From contig NZ_BCQE01000006.1 of the NCBI RefSeq assembly GCF_001544275.1, positions 62,001 through 126,000 of the forward strand: a stretch of DNA of 64,000 nt, read 5' to 3'. How positions within the stretch are numbered: the first letter of the stretch is position 1; every line of letters begins with the position of its first letter. A model generated the notes under the pieces. It was not told the DNA's origin, made no database searches, and saw only the letters and a program-made list of their open reading frames with translations. Shown one piece after another: positions 54,500 through 64,000 of the stretch. The stretch comes from Enterococcus gallinarum NBRC 100675 (GTDB lineage: Bacteria; Bacillota; Bacilli; Lactobacillales; Enterococcaceae). The position numbers and the translations under genes are program-made.

Positions 54500-55060
54500 C
54501 TAAGGGTTCATAAGAAGCGCTCTCAATTTCTTTTTACCACGGTTGTAAGCGCTTTTAATTTGTTGCAGCGGAAGTTCTGTTTGTTCTGCGATTTGTTCAA
54601 GTTCTAATCCTTTCAAGTAATTCATTATAACGATTTGCTCTAACTTCGAAAATGGCGAATCGTATTTATTCATAGTTTCTTGAAGCATTAAATACTTCTC
54701 CGCTTTTTCAGTTTGTTCATTTTGATCGGAGAGAAAATTTGGTCCTTCATGAGAAATTTTTTCTTCAAGAGAAGAAGAATTTAATTGTGCTTTTCTTTTT
54801 TGTGCTTGTTGCAACCGTAATAAACTGCAGACGCGATTTTCAAACGAGCGTTTGAACAAAACTCCTAATGTTGTTCCACGGTTTTCATCATAGGCTTGCA
54901 GACATTTGTTAAAAACAATACGGCCTTCTTGCATCCAATCATCTAAATCATAATCTTTGAGATAATATTTTTTGTACATAATCTCGACGATAGGGCGATA
55001 CTTGAAAAACATTGCTTCAAATTCTTCTGAACTCCTACTGATTGATTCGTTTGATTTCAT
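54500..55060 (-). CDS. sigH: Sigma-70 family factor, SigH/ComX-like
   Basis: A 186-residue alternative sigma factor: region 2 (YDLDDWMQEGRIVFNKCLQAYDE) and region 4 (FSKLEQIVIMNYLKGLELEQIAEQTELP) with the DNA-binding helix-turn-helix. Its place after rae1, rlmB, mrnC, cysS and cysE matches sigH of B. subtilis. In enterococci its role may be competence-like rather than sporulation. AAAGGAG precedes the ATG. Confidence 0.82.
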   Translation of the reverse strand: MKSNESISRSSEEFEAMFFKYRPIVEIMYKKYYLKDYDLDDWMQEGRIVFNKCLQAYDENRGTTLGVLFKRSFENRVCSLLRLQQAQKRKAQLNSSSLEEKISHEGPNFLSDQNEQTEKAEKYLMLQETMNKYDSPFSKLEQIVIMNYLKGLELEQIAEQTELPLQQIKSAYNRGKKKLRALLMNP

Positions 55061-55154
55061 TTTGTTACGCTCCTTTTATGCTTAATTTTTGGTACAAAAA
55101 GAGCGTAACATATTCTTGTTCATTAGTTTCTCATTTAACGAACCAACTTTGTCC

Positions 55155-55673
55155 CTAACTCAAATCATGCAGTTTTTTTTCTAATTCAGCTAATTGTTCA
55201 GGCGTCCAAGGAGAGTTTCTGCGAAAATTTTCAAATTTGATGTCTGTTTGATGCTGATGGATTGCTTCTTCTGTTTTTTCAATACTTTTATAAAGCTCTC
55301 GAGCAGAAGTTCGCAACGCACCTTGAGAAAACACAACCCATTGTTCTGCTAAGTCACTCGTTGCAACTGTTACTTGAGTCAAACGGTCATTCAATTCTCC
55401 AGCGATGCGTTCGATATAGCTGTCAGCAGTTTCACCTTCTTCAGTAAAGATGACTTGTAACTGATATTTACTATAGCTTTGAGTAACACCGGGAACCAAT
55501 TGCGCATCAAATACAACAATAATCTCTAATCCTTCGTATTTTGAATAATTGGATAATCGATGCAATAACGCCTCTCTTGCATCTTCTAAACGATCTTGGT
55601 TTTTTAATAAGACTAATTCAGGCCAAGCACCAATCATATTATAGCCATCGACGATTAGCAGGGGCGTTTTCAT
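55155..55673 (-). CDS. rae1: Ribosome-dependent endoribonuclease Rae1 (YacP)
   Basis: A 172-residue NYN/PIN-like nuclease. The N-terminal metal-binding Asp motif LLIVDGYNMIG and the later Asp residues (VFDAQL, DSYIERI, VATSD) are intact. In B. subtilis Rae1 enters the ribosomal A site and cuts specific mRNAs during translation. Its start overlaps the rlmB stop by four bases. Confidence 0.9.
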   Translation of the reverse strand: MKTPLLIVDGYNMIGAWPELVLLKNQDRLEDAREALLHRLSNYSKYEGLEIIVVFDAQLVPGVTQSYSKYQLQVIFTEEGETADSYIERIAGELNDRLTQVTVATSDLAEQWVVFSQGALRTSARELYKSIEKTEEAIHQHQTDIKFENFRRNSPWTPEQLAELEKKLHDLS

Positions 55674-56497
55674 TGCGGCGCCCCATTTCGAATAGTAAAA
55701 GCTTGATACATTAATAACCCAGCTGCCACACTAGCGTTCAAACTTTGTACATGACCAGTCATCGGAATCGTTAACATCTCATCAACTTCTTTTTTCAATC
55801 CTTCACTCATTCCTCGACCTTCATTGCCGATAATCAATCCCGCTGCCCCTTGAGCATTCCACAAACGGTAATCAGTTCCTTTCATATCCGTTCCAAAAAT
55901 CCAAAAACCAGCTTGTTTTAGTTGTTGAATCGCTTGGCTTAAATTGGTGACACGAGCAATCGGAATATGTTCTACAGCACCAGTAGAAGTCTTCACGACT
56001 ACAGGAGTGATTCCTACTGCACGGTGTTTCGGAATAATGATTCCGTCTACCCCACTAGCATCCGCTGTTCTCAGGATTGAACCAAAATTATGTGGATCTT
56101 CTAAATTGTCTAGAATCAAATAGAATGACTGCTCTTTTGTTTGTGCCAATAATTCATTCAGAGATAGGTATTCATAAGGGGTGATCGCTAAAATCACACT
56201 TTGATGGACGCCTTGATTGCTCATCTGATCGAGCTTTTGTTTTGGCACCCACTTGACTGGGACAGACTGTGCGCGAGCAGCTTCTTTTAACCCATCGATT
56301 TTTTCCCCTCTGGCATCCTCTGCCATAAATAATTTATTCCCGCGTCCTTCTTTCAACGCTTCAATCACCGCATGATAACCGAATACAAAATTCTCATCTA
56401 TCATTTCAGTTGTTTCTTCACGAAAATTTTTTCTAGTGTGCTGTTTATTTTTTACCGTGTTTTGACGCGACGGTTTTCTTTGTTTCTTTTCCCTCAT
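55670..56497 (-). CDS. rlmB: 23S rRNA (guanosine-2'-O)-methyltransferase RlmB
   Basis: A 275-residue SPOUT-class enzyme that methylates G2251 of 23S rRNA. A basic N-terminal tail (about 30 residues) is followed by the substrate-binding domain ([14 protein letters not shown]) and the knotted SPOUT domain ([42 protein letters not shown]). ATG 56497 has a good AGGGGA site; it overlaps mrnC by 53 bases. The basic tail may be real or an over-extension. Confidence 0.92.
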   Translation of the reverse strand: MREKKQRKPSRQNTVKNKQHTRKNFREETTEMIDENFVFGYHAVIEALKEGRGNKLFMAEDARGEKIDGLKEAARAQSVPVKWVPKQKLDQMSNQGVHQSVILAITPYEYLSLNELLAQTKEQSFYLILDNLEDPHNFGSILRTADASGVDGIIIPKHRAVGITPVVVKTSTGAVEHIPIARVTNLSQAIQQLKQAGFWIFGTDMKGTDYRLWNAQGAAGLIIGNEGRGMSEGLKKEVDEMLTIPMTGHVQSLNASVAAGLLMYQAFTIRNGAPQ

Positions 56498-56900
56498 CTT
56501 CTTCCCCTACTTTCTTGATACACCACGCTACGAGCGTGTCTAAACGATCCTGTTGCTTTGTTAAGTGTAGATACCCAATTAAGGATTCAAAGCCTGTAGC
56601 AATGCGATAGGTGGTTACATCAGCATTTTTCGCACTGGTATGGCTTTTACTATTTCGTCCACGACGGTAAAAATCATATTCTTCTTCAGTCATTATTTCT
56701 TCATCAAGCATCTTTTGGATCAATGCCGCCTGAGCTTTTGCTGATACATAGTGTGTCGCCATATGATGAAGCTGATTAGGTCTTGTTTGTCCTTGTTCAA
56801 TCAAATAGTCCCGAATGTATACTTCATAAACCGCGTCCCCAATATAGGCTAACGCTAGTCCGTTCAACTGTTTGTAATCTCTCATGCGTCTCTTCTCCAC
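56445..56900 (-). CDS. mrnC: Mini-ribonuclease III
   Basis: A 151-residue nuclease equal to the catalytic domain of RNase III without a double-stranded RNA-binding domain. [19 protein letters not shown] holds the metal-binding Asp, and the second motif is [20 protein letters not shown]. In B. subtilis it matures 23S rRNA. It overlaps cysS by 19 bases, typical of this operon. Confidence 0.93.
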   Translation of the reverse strand: MEKRRMRDYKQLNGLALAYIGDAVYEVYIRDYLIEQGQTRPNQLHHMATHYVSAKAQAALIQKMLDEEIMTEEEYDFYRRGRNSKSHTSAKNADVTTYRIATGFESLIGYLHLTKQQDRLDTLVAWCIKKVGEEDEGKETKKTVASKHGKK

Positions 56901-58291
56901 CGGGTACCTTGCGCCGTGTCTTCCAAGATAATCCCTTTTTCTTTTAGCACATCCCGGATTTCATCGCTCCGGGCAAAATCTCTTGCTTGTCTTGCTTGGA
57001 TACGTTCTTCGATTAGTTGTTCGATCTCTTCATCTAAAAGTTCCTCACCCACAAAGTATATCCCAAAGATGGCTAGCCATTCCTTGAATTTTTCAACTGC
57101 AGCAGTCAATAATTCTATATCGATTGAAGCACTTTCGCTGTAAGTGTTCAACCATTTTGCAAGTTCATATACTACTGTGATACCATTTGCTGCATTAAAA
57201 TCGTCATCCATCTCTTGTACAAAACGCTGTTCAAATTCTGCTAAGATAGCATGGTCGGTTCCTTCTAGGGATCCTTCTTTACTATTTTGCAAACGAAATT
57301 GTGCATTTTCTAAGGCTGTTCTCAATTTTTGCAGATTTGTTTCTGCCTCTTTCAATGTTGTTTCACTGTATTTGATTGGACGCCGATATTGGGTTGTAGC
57401 CAAAAAGAAGCGCAAAACTTGAGGATCAATTTTTTGAACCATTTCATGGACAGTAACGAAATTGCCCAAAGATTTACTCATTTTTTCTTCTTCTTCACCA
57501 ATCGTGACATAACCATTGTGCATCCAATAGTTAGCAAACGTCTTACCCGTTTTCGCTTCACTCTGTGCAATTTCATTTTCATGATGAGGGAAAGTCAGGT
57601 CCTGTCCACCTCCATGAATATCTATTGTTTCTCCTAAATGCTTGGTTGCCATAACGGAGCACTCGATGTGCCAACCGGGACGTCCTAGTCCCCATGGTGA
57701 ATCCCAAGCGATTTCGTTTTCCTTAGCCGCTTTCCACAAAGCAAAATCTAACGGATCTTCTTTGATCTTTTGTTCTTCACCCGTTCGTTGACTGGCCCCA
57801 ACTTCTAATTCATCAATTGATTGATCACTCAACTGACCATAGTTCTTGAATTTACGTGTACGGTAATACACATCATTATTTGCCATATATGCGTATCCTT
57901 TATCTACTAATACTTGAATAAACGCAATAATGTCTTCGATGTGATCCATTACTCGCGGATTTAATGTAGCTGGTTGAACATTTAAAGCCGCAGTATCTTT
58001 ATTGAATGCTTCGATAAAACGATCTGCTATTTCTGGAGCAGAAGTTTTCAATTCTTTGGCGGTCCGAATAATTTTGTCGTCAACATCGGTGAAGTTCATT
58101 ACGTAATCGACTTCATACCCTCTATATTCTAAGTATCTGCGAATTGTGTCAAAAGATACTACACTACGTCCGTTGCCGACGTGGATATAATTGTAAACTG
58201 TTGGCCCGCAAACATACATTTTCACCCTATCTTGTTCGAGAGGTTGGAAAACTTCTTTTTTACGTGTCAACGTATTATAAATTTTGATCAT
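56882..58291 (-). CDS. cysS: Cysteinyl-tRNA synthetase
   Basis: A 469-residue class I synthetase. It has a HIGH-like motif ([15 protein letters not shown]), zinc-binding residues (Cys in MYVCGPT and IECSVMA, His in HHENE) and the KMSKS motif (KMSKSLGNF). It charges tRNA-Cys. The gene overlaps the end of cysE and is governed by the cysteine T-box upstream of cysE. Confidence 0.97.
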   Translation of the reverse strand: MIKIYNTLTRKKEVFQPLEQDRVKMYVCGPTVYNYIHVGNGRSVVSFDTIRRYLEYRGYEVDYVMNFTDVDDKIIRTAKELKTSAPEIADRFIEAFNKDTAALNVQPATLNPRVMDHIEDIIAFIQVLVDKGYAYMANNDVYYRTRKFKNYGQLSDQSIDELEVGASQRTGEEQKIKEDPLDFALWKAAKENEIAWDSPWGLGRPGWHIECSVMATKHLGETIDIHGGGQDLTFPHHENEIAQSEAKTGKTFANYWMHNGYVTIGEEEEKMSKSLGNFVTVHEMVQKIDPQVLRFFLATTQYRRPIKYSETTLKEAETNLQKLRTALENAQFRLQNSKEGSLEGTDHAILAEFEQRFVQEMDDDFNAANGITVVYELAKWLNTYSESASIDIELLTAAVEKFKEWLAIFGIYFVGEELLDEEIEQLIEERIQARQARDFARSDEIRDVLKEKGIILEDTAQGTRWRRDA

Positions 58292-58820
58292 CTTGGCTAA
58301 CCTTCTTTCCTTTGATTCTTACGACTTTGGCTGGTATTCCTACAGCAGTCGCTTCATTTGGGATATCACTAAGAACCACTGCACTAGCACCGATTCTGGC
58401 ACTTTCCCCTATTGTGACGGGACCTAGAATTTGTGCATGAGCTGAAATGAATGCCCCTTTTTTTATGGTCGGGTGGCGTCTCCCTTTTTCTTTACCTGTC
58501 CCGCCTAGTGTTACACCGTGAAATAATACGACGTCATCTTCAATAATAGCTGTTTCTCCAATTACAACACCCATCCCGTGATCGATAAAAACCCCTTCGC
58601 CAATCTGAGCACCAGGATGAATCTCGATGCCTGTCAGAAAACGCCAAAACTGGGATGTGAGTCTAGCTAGAAGAAAGAGTTTTTTTTGAAACAAAAAATG
58701 TGACCAGCGATGCCAAAACAATGCGTGAAAGCCCGGATAAGACAATACGATTTCCAGCGTTGATCGAGCTGAAGGGTCATTTTTTTTCGCTGCTGCAATT
58801 GCTTTTTGGGTCCAAGTCAT
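58275..58820 (-). CDS. cysE: Serine O-acetyltransferase
   Basis: A 181-residue hexapeptide-repeat acetyltransferase that makes O-acetylserine for cysteine synthesis. The left-handed beta-helix is visible ([22 protein letters not shown]...[19 protein letters not shown]). It lacks the long N-terminal extension of the E. coli enzyme, as in other Firmicutes. First gene of the cysE-cysS-mrnC-rlmB-rae1 operon, directly behind a T-box. Confidence 0.95.
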   Translation of the reverse strand: MTWTQKAIAAAKKNDPSARSTLEIVLSYPGFHALFWHRWSHFLFQKKLFLLARLTSQFWRFLTGIEIHPGAQIGEGVFIDHGMGVVIGETAIIEDDVVLFHGVTLGGTGKEKGRRHPTIKKGAFISAHAQILGPVTIGESARIGASAVVLSDIPNEATAVGIPAKVVRIKGKKVSQDDQNL

Positions 58821-58856
58821 CTTCTCACCTGCTTCCCCTATTGATTACTTACATAC

Positions 58857-59045
58857 AAAAAAGCATCTTTCAAATAAGTTTCCTTATTCAAAAGACGCTC
58901 AACCACGTGGTTCCACTTTTGTTCACAGAATTTTCTGCCTTGATGCAGGTAACGTCTGCTTCCGTTTTTGACTTGCGCCAAAACCACTCCTAGGTGCATT
59001 TCCTTACTTTTTTTAATCACTCTCACCACCCGTGATCTCTCTTCA
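58857..59045 (-). ncRNA. T-box riboswitch, probably cysteine (UGC specifier)
   Basis: On the minus strand this leader contains the T-box sequence GTGGAACCACG (58906-58916). A strong terminator follows (58862-58878 with 58883-58899, then T residues). A Stem I region upstream carries AATGCACC; its UGC (58996-58998) is followed by a purine and is the likely cysteine specifier. Uncharged tRNA-Cys should favour the antiterminator and switch on cysE-cysS. Confidence 0.9.
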
Positions 59046-59079
59046 AAAAAAAGGTAAGTACTTCGTCTATTCTTCGTGT

Positions 59080-60537
59080 TTATAATACATTATTTAAATG
59101 ATCAAGTGCTTTTTCTTTTCCTAGTAATTCTACTGTATCCGGTAATTCTGGTCCGTGCGTTTGTCCTGAGACAGCAACACGAATTGGCATAAACAAGTTT
59201 TTACCTTTGATCCCTGTTTCTTTTTGGATCTCTTTGATTGCAGCTTTTACTGTTGGTGCGTCAACGGTAGTCATTGCAGTCAATTTTTCTTTAAAGGCAT
59301 TGAGTACAGTTGGAACAGTTTCACCCGCCAAGACTTCTTGCGCAGCAGCATCCAATTCAGGATGTTCATTAAAGAATAACTCAGAAACTTCCACAATTTG
59401 TGCAGCATAACTCATTTGTGGTTGATATAGTGAGACGATTTTTTTCAGCCATTCTCTTTTTTCTGCGGAAGGCTCTTCTTCAATTCGACCTGCTTTGACT
59501 AAATATGGCAAACACATTTCTGTCAACTGATCCAGGTCCATTTGACGCATATAGTGGTTATTGACCCACTCCAATTTTTTGGCATCAAAAGTCGCTGGTG
59601 ATTTGCTCAAGCGTTCTGGATCAAACATTTGGATCAATTCAGATTGAGAAAATAACTCATCTTCTCCTACTGGGGACCAACCCAACAATGCGATAAAATT
59701 GAACATTGCTTCTGGTAAGTATCCTAATTCACGATACTGCTCAATAAATTGTAAAATTGATTCATCGCGTTTGCTTAGTTTTTTACCAGTTTCACTGTTG
59801 ATGATCAGTGTCATGTGTCCAAATTGTGGCGCTTGCCAACCAAAAGCTTCATAGATCATCAATTGTTTTGGTGTATTAGCAATATGGTCATCGCCTCGCA
59901 ATACATGTGTGATTTTCATATGATGATCATCAACTGCCACTGCAAAGTTATATGTTGGCATCCCATCGCGCTTCTGAATGACAAAATCGCCGCCTACATT
60001 ATCTGACTCAAAAACGATCTCACCTTTTACCATGTCATGAAATTTATACTCTGTATTTCTAGGAACTCGGAAACGAATAACTGGTTGGATACCTTGTGCT
60101 TCTTTTTCCGCTTGCTCCTCTGGTGTTAGATTAGCGCATTTTCCGCCATAATGAGGCATTTCGCCACGTCCGCGTTGTTCTTCACGCTCTGCTTCTAGCT
60201 CTTCTTCTGTACAATAACATTTATAGGCACGATTGCTTGCTAGCAACTGATCGATCAATGGTTGGTACAACTCACCGCGTTCTGATTGGCGGTACGGTCC
60301 GTACTCTCCAGGGTTTGCAGGGGATTCATCCCAATCAATACCCAACCAAGCGAGATTCTCTAGCTGGCTCTTCTCACCATCTTCAATGTTTCTTTTTTGA
60401 TCCGTATCCTCAATACGGATAATAAATTCGCCATCGTTATGACGTGCAAATAAATAGTTAAATAATGCTGTTCGGGCATTTCCGATGTGTAGATGTCCAG
60501 TTGGACTTGGAGCATAACGTACTCGCACTTTAGTCAT
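59080..60537 (-). CDS. gltX: Glutamyl-tRNA synthetase
   Basis: A 485-residue class I synthetase: [17 protein letters not shown] (HIGH-like) and KLSKRDESI (KMSKS-like) with the usual C-terminal anticodon-binding part. In most Firmicutes it is non-discriminating and also charges tRNA-Gln for later amidation. It precedes the cysteine T-box operon, as in B. subtilis. No terminator was found after it, so the T-box transcript may partly arise from gltX read-through. Confidence 0.97.
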   Translation of the reverse strand: MTKVRVRYAPSPTGHLHIGNARTALFNYLFARHNDGEFIIRIEDTDQKRNIEDGEKSQLENLAWLGIDWDESPANPGEYGPYRQSERGELYQPLIDQLLASNRAYKCYCTEEELEAEREEQRGRGEMPHYGGKCANLTPEEQAEKEAQGIQPVIRFRVPRNTEYKFHDMVKGEIVFESDNVGGDFVIQKRDGMPTYNFAVAVDDHHMKITHVLRGDDHIANTPKQLMIYEAFGWQAPQFGHMTLIINSETGKKLSKRDESILQFIEQYRELGYLPEAMFNFIALLGWSPVGEDELFSQSELIQMFDPERLSKSPATFDAKKLEWVNNHYMRQMDLDQLTEMCLPYLVKAGRIEEEPSAEKREWLKKIVSLYQPQMSYAAQIVEVSELFFNEHPELDAAAQEVLAGETVPTVLNAFKEKLTAMTTVDAPTVKAAIKEIQKETGIKGKNLFMPIRVAVSGQTHGPELPDTVELLGKEKALDHLNNVL

Positions 60538-60674
60538 CTTTTTCCTCTTCCTTCATCTGATTTGCAAACAATCCTTTGCTGTTCGGTTCTTACCTTCTAG
60601 CTTATAGGGAAAATCTCCGATAATAAAATAGTTCGCTCAGCTAGAATTGTACAATCATTAAGCAAAATAGTAAA

Positions 60675-60703
60675 GGCAACCGGCGTAAAATCCGCCAATT
60701 GCC
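60675..60703 (-). terminator. Terminator after yacL
   Basis: GGCAA-GGCG / CGCC-TTGCC stem with a two-base internal mismatch; a loose T-rich tail follows on the minus strand, 12 bases past the stop. Confidence 0.55.
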
Positions 60704-60714
60704 ATTGATTATTG

Positions 60715-61842
60715 CTAATTTTTTGTGTTTTCCTGATTATCGATTCCACGACTTGAATGAGCCGGTTTAGCAAATATCATTCGTCCCGCAGCTGTCTGCA
60801 GTGCGCTTGTAACAACTACTTGGATATGTTCATTCATGTAATGCTGTCCATCTTCAACAACAACCATCGTCCCGTCATCCAAATAAGCGACACCTTGTTG
60901 TCTTTCCGTTCCAGCTTTTACAACAAGTACATTCATTGTTTCTCCAGGAATCACTACTGGTTTAACTGCATTCGCAAGAGCGTTGATATTTAACACAGGA
61001 ACATTTTGAAATTCTGAAACTTTGTTTAAATTATAGTCATTTGTAACCACAATACCATCAAGGATCTTTGCTAATTTGATCAATTTGCTGTCGACCTCAG
61101 AAATATCATCGAAGTCACCCTCATACATTTCAACAGCGATACCTTCTTCTTTTTGCAAAGCATTCAAAATATCTAATCCACGTCGACCTCGGACACGTTT
61201 CAAGCTGTCTCCTGAATCTGCAATATATTGTAATTCATATAAAACAAAATTGGGAATTAATAGGACCCCTTCAAGAAAACCTGTCTTAGCAATGTCGTAG
61301 ATACGTCCATCGATGATAACACTCGTATCGAGAATTTTATACTTATGAAAATGATCAGCTATTTTACGATCAAGCATCTGTTGTTCTTCAACAGGTTCTG
61401 TTTTCTTGCTTTTAGAAGAAAAGATTTTTTTCCATTCTTCGATTCGAGTCGTGCCAATTTGAAAGCCAAGATATCCCAACAACGCCATTACTAAAATCGG
61501 CGCGATTCCGTTAATAAAAGGAATATCCCAATTATAAAAAGGAATCGATACAATGACCCCGATCATTAAACCAATAATTGATCCGATTGCTCCAAATAAT
61601 AAGTATGTTAGACTCAATTCGCTCAATTTTTCTTCAATTTTACGAATTCCAGCTGCAATATATTTCGCTAATAGCAAAGATAATAAAAAGAAAATAAGGG
61701 CTCCAAGCAAGCTATTAGTGATATTATTGTTCAGCCATTCATTTTTTGATTGACCAATGGTTTGCCATGCAACAGGCATTAATGAGATACCTAAACTTGC
61801 TCCAGCAAGAACCATTAGCGCAGTAATGACTCGTTTCTGCAT
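60715..61842 (-). CDS. Membrane PIN-TRAM domain protein (YacL)
   Basis: A 375-residue protein with four N-terminal membrane helices (about 5-125), a PIN nuclease domain (about 165-290; ILDTSVIIDGRI and VVTNDYNL hold the acidic residues) and a C-terminal TRAM RNA-binding domain (about 295-355). It is the conserved YacL of Firmicutes, between radA and gltX. An RNase role is inferred; its substrates are unknown. A 140-base leader with a long-range stem lies just before it. Confidence 0.87.
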   Translation of the reverse strand: MQKRVITALMVLAGASLGISLMPVAWQTIGQSKNEWLNNNITNSLLGALIFFLLSLLLAKYIAAGIRKIEEKLSELSLTYLLFGAIGSIIGLMIGVIVSIPFYNWDIPFINGIAPILVMALLGYLGFQIGTTRIEEWKKIFSSKSKKTEPVEEQQMLDRKIADHFHKYKILDTSVIIDGRIYDIAKTGFLEGVLLIPNFVLYELQYIADSGDSLKRVRGRRGLDILNALQKEEGIAVEMYEGDFDDISEVDSKLIKLAKILDGIVVTNDYNLNKVSEFQNVPVLNINALANAVKPVVIPGETMNVLVVKAGTERQQGVAYLDDGTMVVVEDGQHYMNEHIQVVVTSALQTAAGRMIFAKPAHSSRGIDNQENTKN

Positions 61843-61868
61843 ACACGTTCCTCCAAACTAATTTAGTA

Positions 61869-62008
61869 CGAAGCTGAGACTCATAAACGAAAAAATCTTT
61901 TTTAGAAAGAACTGGGCAAAGATAGCACCTTGTGATGTAAATAGTTCTCAATAAACAGTCTTCATTCATTCTTGTTCTGATAATTTCGTTATTTTCGTCT
62001 CATCTTCG
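61869..62008 (-). promoter_or_regulatory. Possible structured leader of yacL
   Basis: CGAAGCTGAGAC (61869-61880) can pair with GTCTCATCTTCG (61997-62008), 11 of 12 pairs. An inner AACGAAA/TTTCGTT stem lies within it, and a third stem (GAGAACT with AGTTCTT) lies further inside. The ends are about 120 bases apart and no T run follows, so it is not a terminator. It matches no riboswitch class that I recognise. Confidence 0.4.
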
Positions 62009-62043
62009 AATTTATTCTTTTTTTAACTAACACCTTATCAGAA

Positions 62044-63414
62044 TTAACGAAAAACTTTTCGTAGGGTTTCCGATAAAGTTGACACACCTTCTACTTCGAT
62101 ACCTTTGGGCGGTTGCCACCCAGTAAGATTATTTTTAGGTAAATATACTTTAGTAAATCCTAATTTTTGCACTTCTTTTACCCGTTGTTCGATCGCATTG
62201 ACACGTCGAATCTCACCAGTCAACCCAATTTCACCGATAAAACATTCTGTAGGACTCGTACCTTTTTCCTTATAACTTGAGGCTATGCTGACTGCAATTG
62301 CTAAATCGATTGCAGGTTCATTTAATTTTACACCACCAGCTGCTTTTAAATAAGCATCTTGATTCTGTAGAAGCAACCCAGCCCGTTTTTCAAGGACCGC
62401 CATGATTAATGAAACACGATTAAAATCCAATCCGGTAGTCGTGCGTTTAGCGTTACCAAACATAGTTGGTGTCACCAAAGCTTGGATCTCTACTAAAATC
62501 GGTCGACTGCCTTCCATTGCAACAACGATGGCAGAACCCGTAGCGCCTTCTAATCGCTCCTCGAGAAAGACTTGAGAGGGATTGGCTACTTCTTTCAATC
62601 CGCCTGCTTCCATTTCAAAAATCCCAATCTCATTTGTCGAACCAAATCGATTTTTGACGGCACGCAAAATACGGAAGCTGTGATGCTTTTCACCTTCAAA
62701 ATATAAAACGGTATCTACCATGTGCTCTAGCATTCGTGGACCAGCAATTGAACCTTCTTTGGTTACATGTCCCACAATAAAAATAGCAATCCCATTGGTT
62801 TTAGCCAGTTTTAGAAGTTCGGCAGTCGTTTCTCGAACCTGACTCACGCTTCCTGCCACACTAGTGATATCTGGTTGTGTCATCGTTTGTATCGAATCTA
62901 TGATGACATAATCCGGTGTTAGATTTTCGATTGCCTTGCTTATCTCAGACATATCCGTTTCTGGATATAAATAAAATTCCGTATCAATGGCTCCTAAACG
63001 CTGGGCACGCATTTTTATCTGCTCTGCACTTTCCTCACCCGAAACATACAATACTTTGCCGCCAATAGCTGCAAGCTGCTGGGAGACTTGCAGTAAAAGA
63101 GTCGACTTGCCGATCCCTGGATCACCACCAATCAAAATCAATGATCCCGGAACAACACCACCACCCAAAACTCGGTTTAGCTCTGCTAGCTTGGTCTGTA
63201 CTCGTGGTTCTTTTTTTGGTATAACATCAGCAATTTTTGTTGGTTGCATCCGTTGTCCCGTAAGAGTGGTCCGTACTCGCCGATCCGTTGTTTCTTGAAT
63301 CACTTCTTCTACCATCGAATTCCAACTACCACAATTAGGGCACTTCCCTAAATACTTTGGTGAAGAATATCCGCAATTTTGGCAGACAAACTGACTCTTT
63401 GCTTTCTTAGCCAT
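62044..63414 (-). CDS. radA: DNA repair protein RadA
   Basis: A 456-residue RecA-like repair protein. The N-terminal C4 zinc finger ([21 protein letters not shown]), Walker A ([12 protein letters not shown]), the RadA-specific KNRFG motif (VKNRFGST) and the C-terminal Lon-protease-like domain (about 280-456) are intact. It helps branch migration in recombination repair. It lies 52 bases downstream of dut. Confidence 0.97.
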   Translation of the reverse strand: MAKKAKSQFVCQNCGYSSPKYLGKCPNCGSWNSMVEEVIQETTDRRVRTTLTGQRMQPTKIADVIPKKEPRVQTKLAELNRVLGGGVVPGSLILIGGDPGIGKSTLLLQVSQQLAAIGGKVLYVSGEESAEQIKMRAQRLGAIDTEFYLYPETDMSEISKAIENLTPDYVIIDSIQTMTQPDITSVAGSVSQVRETTAELLKLAKTNGIAIFIVGHVTKEGSIAGPRMLEHMVDTVLYFEGEKHHSFRILRAVKNRFGSTNEIGIFEMEAGGLKEVANPSQVFLEERLEGATGSAIVVAMEGSRPILVEIQALVTPTMFGNAKRTTTGLDFNRVSLIMAVLEKRAGLLLQNQDAYLKAAGGVKLNEPAIDLAIAVSIASSYKEKGTSPTECFIGEIGLTGEIRRVNAIEQRVKEVQKLGFTKVYLPKNNLTGWQPPKGIEVEGVSTLSETLRKVFR

Positions 63415-63466
63415 TGCAAACCTCCAATTCGTTATCTAGGACTGACTCCATGCGTATATCGAACAA

Positions 63467-63976
63467 TCACAGATCTGAGGAACCAAATCCTCCAGAGCGT
63501 GATTGACTAGTTACATCTTGATCCGCTTTTAAAAACGGCAAGAAGATCCCTTGACCAATTCGTTCACCTTTTTTGATGGTCAAATCACTGGGACCAAAAT
63601 TCGTAAATTGAAACATGATATGCCCTTCATTATCAGAATTATTGTAATAATCACTGTCAATTACTCCGACACCATTTGTTAGTAACAAAAAACGTTTGAG
63701 AGGATTGCTCGAACGATTCGTTAATTGTAAATACTCTTCTTTTCCCATATATGATTTGATTCCAGTCGGAACCAGTGTCGGTTTGATTGCTTTTTGAACA
63801 TCTTTAGCTGTCAACGCTTGGATGCCATTCATCAATCCCGCTTTCCATATACTAGGTATTACGACTTCTTCTGCCGCTTCAAAATCATACCCTGCCGCAT
63901 GGTGTGTTGCGCGTTGCGGAAGAGTTATATCCTTATCTGCATATGTTGAAACAATTTCAAATCCACGTGTCTTCAT
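63467..63976 (-). CDS. dut: dUTP diphosphatase
   Basis: A 169-residue trimeric dUTPase that removes dUTP from the DNA precursor pool and supplies dUMP. The five motifs are visible: AAGYDFEAAE, NRSSNPLKR, GVGVIDSDYYNN, GERIGQGIF and the C-terminal RSGGFGSS. The frame begins with a TTG that overlaps the ribosome binding site; GGAGG lies five bases before ATG 63976, which is used. It is slightly longer than the classical enzyme, with an insert around residues 50-65. Confidence 0.93.
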   Translation of the reverse strand: MKTRGFEIVSTYADKDITLPQRATHHAAGYDFEAAEEVVIPSIWKAGLMNGIQALTAKDVQKAIKPTLVPTGIKSYMGKEEYLQLTNRSSNPLKRFLLLTNGVGVIDSDYYNNSDNEGHIMFQFTNFGPSDLTIKKGERIGQGIFLPFLKADQDVTSQSRSGGFGSSDL

Positions 63977-64000
63977 CTTTTCCTCCAATTAATAAACATA

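Noticed and set aside
58838-59029. 63-codon minus-strand open frame in the cysE leader
   Set aside because: It lies entirely within the T-box and its codons simply follow the conserved RNA.
61739-61969. 76-codon minus-strand frame overlapping the yacL start
   Set aside because: It overlaps yacL in another frame and covers the structured leader; no ribosome binding site.

Overview
The window is a low-GC Firmicute chromosome segment, almost certainly from the genus Enterococcus. The evidence is a demethylmenaquinone/cytochrome bd respiratory cluster, the dut-radA-yacL-gltX-cysE-cysS-mrnC-rlmB-rae1-sigH order, the ymfF-ymfH-rodZ-pgsA-cinA-recA-rny order, phosphotransferase (PTS) systems, and AGGAGG-type ribosome binding sites with frequent TTG/GTG starts. 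Most genes are on the minus strand. If they follow the leading strand, the replication origin lies to the right of the window, which fits the origin-proximal position of gltX-cysES and recA in relatives. No tRNA, rRNA, insertion sequence, prophage or CRISPR array was seen.

Layout, left to right. 0-7 kb: the start of a secreted protein, a YflT-type stress protein, and an AraC-regulated import operon (binding protein, two permeases, RDD protein, GH105 hydrolase) that resembles rhamnogalacturonan-fragment systems and carries no ABC ATPase. 7.2-9.4 kb: an autolysin with a GH73 domain, four tandem SH3b repeats and a LysM. 9.6-18.9 kb: a respiratory module (ndh, menA, a trans-polyprenyl diphosphate synthase gene, cydABCD). 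18.9-19.6 kb: a long intergenic region with a parS-like site and a cre/Rex-like site.

19.6-30.9 kb: a sugar catabolic island that looks GC-richer than its flanks. It holds a phospho-beta-glucosidase gene behind a BglG/LicT-type antiterminator (RAT) and terminator, PTS EIIC and EIIB, a DUF4038/GH140-like glycosidase, an esterase, an FGGY kinase, a two-subunit transketolase, a fucose/arabinose-isomerase-like enzyme and a LacI regulator. I propose that it imports and breaks down an apiose-containing (or similar branched pentose) glycoside. This is the most novel system in the window.

31-37.6 kb: pullulanase, a TetR regulator, a padR/DUF1700/small membrane protein operon, a DUF2798 protein and an MFS exporter behind a 5'-leader terminator. 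37.7-44 kb: a divergent trehalose locus (EIIBCA; GH65 phosphorylase, pgmB, treR) with matching operator-like sites at both promoters. 44.1-64 kb: housekeeping genes, including recA with a LexA box, the EF-P-modification proteins YmfF/YmfH, mscL, veg, sigH, the cysteine T-box operon cysE-cysS-mrnC-rlmB-rae1, gltX, yacL with a long-range stem in its leader, radA and dut.

All assignments come from reading the sequence and recalling protein families; no database search was run. Where the ribosome binding site argues for a start inside the longest open frame, that start is used and the reason is given.
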